Of a DNA stretch of 64,000 nt, positions 55,760-64,000 are shown piece by piece. Within the stretch, counting starts at the first letter, position 1. Every line of letters begins with the position of its first letter. This DNA comes from Microglena sp. YARC (lineage: Eukaryota; Chlorophyta; Chlorophyceae; Chlamydomonadales; Chlamydomonadaceae): NCBI GenBank assembly GCA_022414725.1, contig CM039466.1:33607174-33671173 (forward strand). Direction: 5' to 3'. The notes beneath the pieces were generated by a model. The model saw only the letters and a program-made list of their open reading frames with translations. It was not told where the DNA came from and ran no database searches. The position numbers and the translations under genes were made by a program.

Positions 55760-57049
55760 TTACCCGATGCCCACTGGGGGGCGCAGTGCCTTGTGGTTCC
55801 TACGGCAGTTGGTAGGATGGGGCAGGGACAGCGTGCTTGGGAGGGCAGGTGTGGTGAGGATGTGGTAGGAGTTGATGCAATTTAGGTCAGCAATGGGTGT
55901 GGCTGGATGCCAGTCGGTGGATGTGGATGGGTCCCCACAGGGATTGTTTGAATGATTTTGTGAGGAGGAGGAGGTGTGTGAGGTGGAAGTGTCGTCCCCA
56001 TCAAGTGCAGTGGATGGGGAAAGCGCTGCAGCAGTGGTTTGACTTGCATAGGTACTAAGGTCCCCCACATGCAAGTGAGCATCATCAAGAAAGTTGTCCC
56101 CACCAGGAGCAGTGGTGAAGGTGGGGGCAGATTGGTCAGATGATTTTCTTGGGTTGTCACAAGTGTCGTCCCCATCAGCAGTGCAGAATGGGATTTCCAA
56201 CGGTGATGTATTTGATGGGGACAGCGCTGCAGCATGGGATAGGTCTAATGCCAGGACATGTACATTTACAGGTGGGCATGCAATTTCAGCTGCATGTGAG
56301 GGTGAGTGCAGCTGCAGGTGAGGGTACAGTTCCCCACCATGCAAGCGGACAGCAAGATCACCTGATATTGTATAGTGGCTGGTTACTGTGGATGTGGGAA
56401 ACCTTGCCTTCACCCAGCTATCATGCAGGTTCTGACGGTGCATTTCTTGGAGCTGATGGTGCATGTCTTGGAGCTGATTGTGCATTTCTCTCAGTTTTTG
56501 GTTGGAATCAGCCTGGGTTTTAACGAACCAATCTGGTGTGGGGAAAGAGGGATTAAACTCTGAAATGATTGGGGTAGGAGCAGGGTCGGTCTTAGGGACC
56601 TTCCTAGGGGCAGGGATCTTTGTACAATCTGGAAACTTAGGAGCTCTACATGTGTCATACGTAGCACCATAGCGACCACCACCCTCGCTGGTGCAGACGG
56701 CCTCAAGGTGACATGCGCCTTGACAGTTGAAACATATTCTCTTGGGTTGAGGTTTAGTTTTATGCTGAGGCTTAGGTTTACCCTTAAACTTCCTTATTTT
56801 GAAAGGGTGGAGGGTGTTAGCACTATTGGCATAGCAGTGTGGCACGAGGGAAGGTGCGGGATCATCTCTATCATCATCGCTATCTTCATCAGCACTATCG
56901 TCATCAGCACTATCAGTTTCATCACCTCTAGCGACCAAGACATTGCCAGGTTCTTCATCATGACATATGCACTCCTCGGGAACGTACAAGCATGAGCAAG
57001 GGCGGAGAGTTGTTTGGTTGGTGTCGGCAAGGCATGGAGATTGACTCAT
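55760..57049 (-). CDS. Gag-like protein with CCHC zinc knuckle
   Basis: Single open frame of 429 aa from ATG at 57049. An acidic Asp/Ser/Glu stretch (about 43-64) is followed by a basic Lys/Pro/Gln segment and the knuckle CFNCQGACHLEAVC at 106-119 (C-x2-C-x4-H-x4-C). A short Met/His/Gln-rich helix with a seven-residue rhythm (about 185-205) and a long Ser/Thr/Pro-rich tail follow. A CCHC knuckle after a basic segment is typical of retrotransposon Gag, but it also occurs in cellular RNA-binding proteins. No protease, RT or integrase lies beside it, so if it is a retroelement it is non-autonomous or truncated. Confidence 0.6.
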   Translation of the reverse strand: MSQSPCLADTNQTTLRPCSCLYVPEECICHDEEPGNVLVARGDETDSADDDSADEDSDDDRDDPAPSLVPHCYANSANTLHPFKIRKFKGKPKPQHKTKPQPKRICFNCQGACHLEAVCTSEGGGRYGATYDTCRAPKFPDCTKIPAPRKVPKTDPAPTPIISEFNPSFPTPDWFVKTQADSNQKLREMHNQLQDMHHQLQEMHRQNLHDSWVKARFPTSTVTSHYTISGDLAVRLHGGELYPHLQLHSPSHAAEIACPPVNVHVLALDLSHAAALSPSNTSPLEIPFCTADGDDTCDNPRKSSDQSAPTFTTAPGGDNFLDDAHLHVGDLSTYASQTTAAALSPSTALDGDDTSTSHTSSSSQNHSNNPCGDPSTSTDWHPATPIADLNCINSYHILTTPALPSTLSLPHPTNCRRNHKALRPPVGIG

Positions 57050-58036
57050 GATGAGATGGAGTCGCTGACGTCCACACTGATGGTCAGGGGGTCCCCCCCA
57101 TTCCGGCTGTTAATGGCAATTACTGCCAGAATGTGAAGACTTCCGCAGGTGTAATGGGGAGTTGAGGACAGGGGGGGGAGATCGACTGGGAGGAGATGGT
57201 GAAGTAGCAGTCTTGGGCTGGAGGAGATGGAAGGAAATGAGAGTGGCTTGGAGGAGGAGGGGGGGAGGTTGGGGATGAAATCCAACTTGGAGAGATGGGT
57301 ATAGCGCAGGGTTGGGGGTGTTTGTTGTTGGCTGAAGTGGCCAGCTTTGCTTCAATGACGGGGCAGCTTCAATCCGAGCCGGCGGAGGATTCAGCGGTGG
57401 GTGAAGGGGGTGCGCAGCAAAGATCGGTAGACACACCTGGTGAGATCGATGGCACACGGGACTGCTGTGGCGAGTATTCAAAAATACTCCCTTTGTAGTT
57501 GACACTCGATCAGCAGTTCAACAAACAAATGACCGTCGGTAGTCTCCGCGTCAAGCTCCTTAGTAGGCAGCTTGTTGGTTAGTCCGAGTAGGCGGTTGGG
57601 CACATAGCCTTTTACTTTCCGGGGTTGCGTATGCGACGCAGAGACAGTGGAAGGGATAGAAGGTGGTATAGCTTACATCAGATAAACGTCTCAGAGGATG
57701 CGCAATAGAGAAGAAGAGAGATGGCACAGTACCTTAGGGCACTGGCGTGTAGAGTGCGCGCCATAGCTGGCAGCGGCACTACAGTCAGCGCAACAGGGCG
57801 GAAGTCCTGTGCGCTGTAAGTCACTCTAGATGAGCCAGGAACCGGTGAATAACAATTTCTGCTTGTGGGACATTTCATTTTTTCCCCCCCAAATCATGTT
57901 AAGTGGGTCAATTTCTGGAGCACTTTGGGACAGCTGCCTTTCCTTCTCATTCTGCCTAATTAAGTTCGAGGCAGATTTTAGGGCTTTTCCCCAAATGTAA
58001 AATCCCCATTCTCATTCATGCCCCTACGGCAGACAG
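57050..58036. other. No gene recognised
   Basis: Upstream of the Gag-like frame. Short frames on - (57110-57505) are Pro/Ser-rich and lack motifs. I see no clear promoter or repeat. Confidence 0.3.
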
Positions 58037-58048
58037 TTTTGACTGACC

Positions 58049-58140
58049 TACGGTGACTACTGCTAGCTTCGGCTTCCGCGGTGGTGTCCTTGACTTCACG
58101 TCCTGTGAGTAACTGCATTACACCGATGTAACAATTTCAA
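58049..58140 (+). mobile_element. 92-bp retroposon (ACGGTGACTA) with 12-bp target duplication
   Basis: Begins tacggtgactactgc and ends cgatgtaacaatttcaa. Flanks TTTTGACTGACC (58037-58048) and TTTTGACTGATC (58141-58152) differ at one base. It shares its 3' end with the LINE at 40456-41105 and its 5' start with the copy at 26686. Confidence 0.8.
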
Positions 58141-58734
58141 TTTTGACTGATCCAACAGGTTTGGTGCGTAACTTATTTTGTGTTGTCACCTGGGTACAAC
58201 CAAAGCCTCATAATGTTCGGTTATCGCATTTAACACATCGATCGTAGGGAAGTATAAGTATATAACTCAAATCGGATTGTATGCATGACGATGGCACCCC
58301 CGTGAAAGTGGGTTCGAGACGACTTTCACACCACCCTGCTTGCCTCTACCACTGTACCACTCCAACGGGCCAGCCTCTGGCTGTGCTACCTCCGCCCTTC
58401 CTCGACAATTGATCTGGAGGTGCGGGGTGTTCTGCCTTGCTATCAGCCAAACCGACAGGATTAGATGTGATGTGGTGGAGCCTTTCCTACTCGTTAGGCG
58501 GCAGGAGATACGTGCCCAACCTCAATATTGTGAAGGGCATTATAGATAAGAAGTACTAGTGAAGTAAAACCCAACACATCGCAAAGGGCAGGGTCACGTA
58601 GTTATGTGAAACAAAAAATGTTATGTTCTTCTATGACAACAACTGAGACCTGCCCCTAGACGAAGTGTCAAGTAAAAATAGTTGAACTGATACAGAACTG
58701 ATCACTCGATTGTTTGCACACAGGTTGCCAATCA

Positions 58735-59015
58735 ACCGCAAAAGGCCTGTAGCAGGATTACTGCAACAAGCCTGCAATAACAACAAGCCTGCAACATAAT
58801 AACTGCAACAAGCCTTCGAGAACAACAAGCCTGCAACAGAATAACTGCAACACGCCTGCAACAGAATAATTGCCAAGCTTGTAAGAACAACACGCCTGAA
58901 ACAGAATATCTGCAACAAGCCTGCAAGAACGACATGCATGCAACAGAATATCTGCAACAAGCATGCAAGAACAACAAACCTGCAACAGAATACCTGAAAC
59001 AAGCCTGCAACATTG
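58735..59015. repeat. Tandem caacaagcctgcaa units
   Basis: Units of 18-21 and about 60 bp around gcctgcaacagaataactgcaac. Minus-strand frames of Cys/Leu-rich composition are by-products. Confidence 0.9.
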
Positions 59016-59264
59016 TCTCATCCTACTCATTTATTTATCATTTATTTTTTTACTTCCTTGGAATGTCGTAGTAGCTGCGATGTCCTGTCTTGACTCTGCC
59101 TGAAGGCTGAGAGCGGAATTCATCATTATGTACTCGATGTCGTGTCCAATTTTGTTCAATGATCATATGATCAAACATCGATCATTATCATTATCCAATG
59201 ATGCTGATGCTGATAGTGATCGATGTTGTCCGGGGTCCTCGAAAATAATTCAATGACAATTTAT

Positions 59265-59545
59265 TAGCTCCACTCATCAAAAGTCCGAGCACGATGTCGA
59301 CCAATGAAAAAGTCACGAATTAGTACATGATCACAGCTCCAAAATATGGCCAGAAGCTCCTCTCACCACAAGTCCAAGTACGTTGTTGCCCAATGAAAAA
59401 GTCGCGAGTTGATGCATGATCACAGCTCCAAAATCTGGCCAGAAGCAATCGGTGTAATTGGTACAATCTGCCGTACGCAATCGGTGCTATCGGTGCAATC
59501 TTCTGCATTCAATCGGTGCAATCTGCCGTACGCTGCAAGTTCATT
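59265..59545. repeat. 84-bp duplication and short tcggtgcaatc repeats
   Basis: caatgaaaaagtc..gatcacagctccaaaat..ggccagaagc occurs at about 59303 and 59388. Gtacaatctgccgtacgc and tcggtgcaatc units follow. Confidence 0.85.
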
Positions 59546-59639
59546 TACTTGCTGCCAGCGGATGCAATGGAGTAGATGCCAACCTACAAGAGTGGGGGAG
59601 TTGGGGTCAGGGGTGGTTGGGGTGGGGAAGACAGCGAGT

Positions 59640-60400
59640 AGGGCGCGCAGGGCTTAGGCCTATGGCGCCACTTTTACGTAAGGGCAACGACGCTTTCGGC
59701 GGATTTTATCTTCCATACTGCATCATAGCAAGAGTACTTGGTCTCAACTTTAATTGCGTCTTCTCAGACAGCTCCATGTCAAAGGCCGGGCTCGGTGGTG
59801 GAGCGAGATCGGAACTCCGGTCGGAGCCCGGCTGGTGATCTTTTCCCGGTATGTGATGTTCAAATGGTTAAGTCATCGGACCAAGCTGCAAGCTTTGTCT
59901 AGGTAGCCACGAAGTATACTTGGGGGATGCATAGGGTACACCTACATGTAGGGGGGAGGCTCTGGCTAGGCCTCATGGGCACCATGAGCACTCCCTACAT
60001 AGGCAAGCCTTAATGGGGGTGCCTAGGCAGTGTCATGTGGCATATATCTGCAAGTACATGGCACATGGTGCACACCTTGCAGCTCTACCTCATATGGATG
60101 TGTACTCCATGTATCCCCAAACATGCCACATGGGCATTCAACCATAGCTTGCAACTTGGTCCGTTCACTTGTACGCTTTTAAGTTTCACCCTTGGTTTGT
60201 GTGTGTAATGTGAACAGCCTATTTACATCAAATTTTGGGCATGGGAATACAAGGAGCACCCAGCAAAAGGATGGCCATGCACCACATCATTAAATTACTT
60301 GTAAAAGGGCCCAAATGCAGCCCATACACAATGTGATGAATCCATCTTCACATGAGATATACAAAAATAAACAAACACGGGCTTAAACCTTGGGGACCCT
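59640..60400 (+). mobile_element. Unclassified element: C-terminal coding stub plus 3' tail (copy B)
   Basis: Plus-strand copy of the element at 9290-10030. The coding end (about 59690-59838) keeps DAFGGFYLPY...MSKAGLGG but is shifted by one base near its end. The tail includes the GGACCAAG inverted blocks (59878 and 60160) and a stretch matching 9300-9500 (tattaaattacttgtaaaaggnc). Confidence 0.6.
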
Positions 60401-60404
60401 AGAG

Positions 60405-60860
60405 CAGCCAAATTTCTGGTTGAAGCTATGCAACCAAGTTCAATTTCATTACATGCAAATATGCAAGGCCTAAGACAAGCCCTGACCAGGGGACTTCAAC
60501 CTCGACAGGACAAACTTGAAACTTGAAAACCTGAACACAGACTTTTACCCCCCCACACACCACCACCATCATGGTGCTCAGAAAGACCCTGGTTCATCTC
60601 CTTCGAAAAAAAACCTGCCCTCCACCCCACATTTGGGGGTCTCCATGAAAAGCGATTTGCAACTGTCTGCTGGCTTCTTCTCAGCAACTAGGTTCTTTTC
60701 AGCTACCAGCAGCAGCTACCCTGGCTAGCTACCCAGCCCAACCTAGCGCTTTTGGAAGATGACATAATCGTCTTTCTGGTACTGTTGAATTCTTAGGGCT
60801 TAGCCTAGTGGCTGGCTCAGGGAGCTGCCTAGAAGCTGCTGCTCGTAGCTGAGGAGAAAA
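60405..60860. mobile_element. Hairpin retroposon tail and AGGCAGCTCC MITE
   Basis: 60405-60455 is a plus-strand hairpin retroposon end (gcagccaaatttctggttgaagc, then atgcaaccaagttcaa). 60665-60860 is a MITE related to 14480-14660, with cagctaccagcagcagct on the left and gggagctgcctagaagct on the right. Confidence 0.6.
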
Positions 60861-60934
60861 GCTATGGTCCATGGAAAGTGATTCAAACCTGTCCGCTGCC
60901 TTCAAAGGTGGTACATGTCGTGCAAGTGCTAAAT

Positions 60935-61025
60935 TATTGGTGGTTGGCCCCAGTGCAAGCAAACGGGCAGGCCCCCTGAACCTCACTCCCAGTCTCGCGC
61001 ATAATATGGCGTACTATGTATTTAT
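60935..61025 (+). mobile_element. SINE-like repeat abutting a splice donor
   Basis: Copy of the gccccagtgcaagcaaacggg family. Its tttatt tail ends six bases from the donor of the exon at 61032-61147. A second copy of that exon's 3' end and donor (60888-60918) lies on its other side. Confidence 0.7.
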
Positions 61026-61031
61026 TCGCAC

Positions 61032-62866
61032 CTGTCCGCTGACTTCGAAGGTGACCATGAGGAAGGGGGAGCCATTGGGGCTGTCTTCAACTGAGACGAA
61101 TTTGATCATTTCGGGAGCCAGGTTGCCCATCTTAGAAATGTCGGTAGCTGCAGTGGAGTAGGGTGGGTAAGGGACTAAGGGGGGTGCAGAGAGGGGTTGG
61201 GAGGGGTGAGGTTGAGGGGGTGATTCTTCTGTTTGGTTCTTGTGTGTGTGGGGGGGGTGTGTGTGGGGGGGGGGGGAGGTGGCAGGCTGACGATATTTCA
61301 GGCCCAGGCCAGGTCAAGCTGGGATATTTTAGGGGCAGGCTGATGATATTTAGACTGCACTCTGAGGTCAGCTGATAGTGAGTGATTTGGTTAAGTGGTT
61401 CAGGACAGGCTAACAGGAATTCAGTGGTTTGGGACAGTGGTTGAAAGGCGAAGAGGAATTCAGTGGTTTGGGACAGTGGTTGACAGGCTAACAGGAATTC
61501 AGTGGTTAGGAACAGTGATTCAGGGATTCAGGACAGTGCTAACAGGGATTTTGGGATTCCTCTACGTCCCCTCCTGCAACAACTGGTGGACACCACCCAA
61601 CTGCACAATCTTTCCATCAAACCCTGTAGCACTGACGTAAGGAACCATCGTGTATGCTGTGACAGTCCGGGTGTAGCCATACAGGCTATAGGGACTGGAC
61701 CGGCCATGATATCAGGCAGGGATGTAACGGGGGGAAAATGGTGAACTGAACCCCAAATAATTGTTTGACCGACGAAGCGCCCTGCCTTCGCGCTACAGTG
61801 ACAATTTAATTATACAAACGGCTTCTTACCATATTTTTGCCTTTCCCATCTCCTCCCACCCTCACCCTCCTCCCACCCAAACCTTGCACCCACTCACCGT
61901 CATCTCCTTTAAGGGTCAAGTCGCGGTCAACAATGAACTGAAGGAACTCTGGTGCTTCGGGGTTGGAGACATCATAGACGAGGAAGCCACCCTGGCGCTC
62001 AAGGCCCACAGTGGCGTAGGTGCAGCCACCCAGCTCAAACACCTCCATCGCCTCGGGCTCAGGACCTGCGGGAATAAACAACCATGGCCATCAACAGGTT
62101 AGAAAGTAGGGGGGTAGGGCTGTTAAAATTACAACAGTCCATTCACAGGTCAGGGGACAGGGCTGTTGAAATTACATCATGCCATCGACAGTTCAGAAGG
62201 CAGGGCTGTTACAATTACAACAGGCCATCGACAGGACAGGGGGCAGGGCCGTTGAAATTTTATCATGCCATCGACAGTTCAGAAGGCAGGGCTGTTGCAA
62301 TTACAACAGTCGATTGACAGGTCAGGGGTCAGGGCTGTTCAAAACTATAACAGGCCATCAACAGGGTAGTACCTACCCCCCCCCCCCCCCCCCCCCCCCC
62401 ACTACCCCCCTCGCCTACACACACACATCTTCTCCCCTTCCCACACACACCCGCACGCACCAGCATTATCTGAACGGCTATCAAGGGCCACCTCATCACG
62501 GTCGCAGTTGAAGCATGCCGATGCGTTGATGTCAGCTGCAATGATCTTCTCAAACTCATCGGTGCTGTCGTAGACGACCTGGAAAAATGATTTGTTCGCG
62601 ATAACATTATTTTCTGGAAAATTGATGTGCACTGCCAAAGACGGTGAGCAGCCAAATTGCTGGCCGAAGCTATGTAACCAAGTTCAAGTAGACGACCTGC
62701 GATTAGCAGCTTAGTGTATGCAGGTGGCTAGGCTAGGCTGCCTCTAGGATGGAATATGTAACCAGACCAACTAGACCAGAAGGCTGGTGGAGAACCCAAA
62801 ACATTCTGAGAGGAAGAAAAAGTTAGGATTACAGAAATATATACTGAGAGGGGGGGGGAGGTAGAG

Positions 62867-62953
<87 letters not shown>

Positions 62954-63476
62954 CCAGAAGAGATGTCATGTTCAACTTGAAAGTGAGTTATTCACTCCCA
63001 ACCACCATGCAGTACCATGTGAGAACATAAGGCTCACGGTCAGTATTGCCTAGCTCACTCCCTACCACCATGCAGTACTAACTCCCAACCACCATGCAAT
63101 ACCATGCGAGAACATAAAGCCCACGATCACTCTGTGCATCTCTTACCTGTCCATCCTTAGCTCTGATGATGGAGAAAGAGCGAGCGCCATATGCATAGAT
63201 CTTGTTGTAGGGGCCCTAAACAAGAAAGAGCACATCGGGAAATCAGCAGGTAGTCAGGTTTTGAGTGCAGACATAAATATTGTCATAGGGGCCCTAATCG
63301 AGAAAGCACATCGGGAAATCAGCAGGTAGTCAGGTTTTGAGCGCAGGCTGAACCAGGTAATCTAATTGCAACCACTCCACGTATCTCACCTGCTCAAGGA
63401 ATCCCTTGCTTGTGTCGTATCCATTGGCCAGTCCAGACAGCGGGTCCATGTTAAGCCTTGCAAGCTTCTTGTCGTT
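61032..63476 (-). CDS. Choice-of-anchor-I type protein, five internal exons
   Basis: Minus-strand exons are 63476-63390, 63215-63147, 62578-62461, 62065-61898 and 61147-61032, with GT-AG borders and phases 0, 0, 1, 1, 0 that fit at each junction. The joined protein reads DPLSGLANGYDTSKG, then IYAYGARSFSIIRAKDGQ, VVYDSTDEFEKIIA, FNCDRDEVALDSRSDNA and GPEPEAMEVFELGGCTYATV. GLERQGGFLVYDVSNPEAPE and NLAPEMIKFVSVEDSPNGSP then FEVSGQ follow. This order matches the repeated-blade domain of choice-of-anchor-I proteins, found in extracellular or surface proteins of bacteria and eukaryotes. The 5' and 3' ends of the gene are not seen (the 5' end may lie beyond 64000). Several junctions have tandem copies, and a retroposon sits in the acceptor of the third exon. 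Confidence 0.8.
61160..61535. repeat. G-rich tract and gggacagtgg tandem units
   Basis: G homopolymers at 61249-61276, then three units of ggaattcagtggtttgggacagtgg (61410-61520), in the intron between the last two exons. Confidence 0.85.
61665..61810 (+). mobile_element. SINE-like repeat (ACAGTCCAGGGGTAG family)
   Basis: acagtccgggtgtagccatacaggct...actgaaccccaaataattgtttgacc. It lies in the same intron. Confidence 0.6.
62090..62345. repeat. About 60-bp tandem repeat, four units
   Basis: cagggctgttgaaattac..catcgacagg recurs at about 62120, 62155, 62210, 62245, 62290 and 62325, just upstream (minus sense) of the exon at 62065. Confidence 0.85.
62582..62687 (+). mobile_element. Hairpin retroposon inserted at a 3' splice site
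   Basis: 106 bp between perfect 12-bp copies GTAGACGACCTG (62570-62581 and 62688-62699). In the gene's sense the duplicated word is CAGGTCGTCTAC, so both flanks carry the same CAG acceptor. The insert brings its own T-rich tract (atcatttttc) before the proximal acceptor. Confidence 0.9.
62868..62952. repeat. (AG)n microsatellite
   Basis: Two AG runs with a ggtag break, followed by tandem ccaaccaccatgcagtacc units (62995-63110). Confidence 0.95.
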
Positions 63477-63860
63477 CTATCATGAAGTGGAGTGAGTAAA
63501 GTAGAGTAAGTGAAGTGGTGTAATATAAGTTCAGTGGTGTGAAAGTTGGGAAGCAAGCAAGTGAGCTGAGCGACACATTCAAGCCTTGCAATCTTGTTGT
63601 CATCCTATCATGAAGTGGTGTGAGAGAAGTGGTGTGAGCAAAGTAGAGTGAGTGAAGTGGTGTAATATAAGTTCAGTGGTGTGAAAGTTGGGAAGCAAGC
63701 AAGTAAGCGGAGCGACACATTCAAGCCTTGCAAGCTTGTCATCTGATCATGAAGTGGTGCGAGTAAAGTGGTGTGAGTGAATTAGTGTGAGTGAAGTGGT
63801 GAAATATAAGTAAAGTGGTGTGAAAGTTGCGAAGCAAGCAAGTGAGCTGTGCGACATATT
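63477..63860. repeat. About 130-bp tandem units carrying an exon acceptor
   Basis: Each unit has aagtggtgtgagtgaag-type sequence and, on the minus strand, cttcatgatag + GATGACAACAAGATTGCAAG. This is a copy of the acceptor and first codons of the exon at 63476. Junctions: 63476 (real), 63604 and 63742. Confidence 0.88.
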
Positions 63861-64000
63861 CAAGTTGAAGCGTTCGTACCAAGACAACATTTTATGGACT
63901 GTTGGGTAAATGGCAAAAAGAGCAGCGGCAGTCCATAGATGCAGCAGTACAGATACAGGAGTACAGGTACAGCACTACAGCAGCAGTACATAGATGCTGC

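Noticed and set aside
58630..59030. Cys/Leu-rich small proteins on the minus strand
   Set aside because: Overlapping frames from the caacaagcctgcaa tandem units.
61540..61640. Extra exon of the choice-of-anchor gene (VPYVSATGFDGKIVQLGG)
   Set aside because: The flanking exons join directly in phase 1 and in the expected protein order, and this piece fits neither phase nor family.

Overview
This is a nuclear eukaryotic window with GT-AG introns, very low gene density and an extreme load of tandem and dispersed repeats. The best clue to its source is an octotricopeptide-repeat (OPR) protein gene, a class greatly expanded in green algae, together with a GNAT gene whose product has a plastid-like leader. 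I infer a large-genome green alga (chlorophyte or prasinophyte grade); the sequence alone does not fix the species. I recognise no rRNA gene, free-standing tRNA gene, CRISPR array or bacterial operon.

Five split genes could be assembled by eye with matching exon phases. (1) An OPR protein on + (18513-23603, three exons). (2) A GNAT N-acetyltransferase on - (43302 down to 33232, four exons covering the N terminus and the acetyl-CoA motif; the 3' end was not found). (3) A BCS1-like AAA ATPase on - (49389-45945, five exons, complete at 642 aa). (4) A divergently transcribed F-box-like/LRR protein on + (49839-52910, two exons). (5) A choice-of-anchor-I type beta-propeller-like protein on - (63476-61032, five internal exons). 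Isolated exons occur at 98-731 (+), 10816-10911 (-) and 14161-14452 (-). A Gag-like CCHC protein lies at 55760-57049 (-).

The rest is mobile DNA and satellites. There are several families of 170-230 bp hAT-like MITEs, many with 8-bp target duplications, and one clean nest of a MITE inside a MITE. tRNA-headed SINEs are present. Very short retroposons (about 90-115 bp) share 3' hairpins and microsatellite tails with decayed LINEs. Two copies of an unknown mobile element end in a short conserved coding segment. Minisatellites fill most of 28.5-32.1 kb and 36.6-39.1 kb.

The most unusual signal is that many of the tandem arrays are copies of exon-intron junctions. Next to exons of four genes the splice acceptor or donor, with a few flanking codons, has been multiplied 2 to about 15 times into the intron. 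This happens at both ends of GNAT exons 2 and 3, at the acceptor of OPR exon 2, at the acceptor of the coiled-coil exon, and at several exons of the choice-of-anchor gene. Transposon insertions also fall exactly on splice sites. The window thus suggests a genome where introns grow by junction amplification and junction-targeted insertion.
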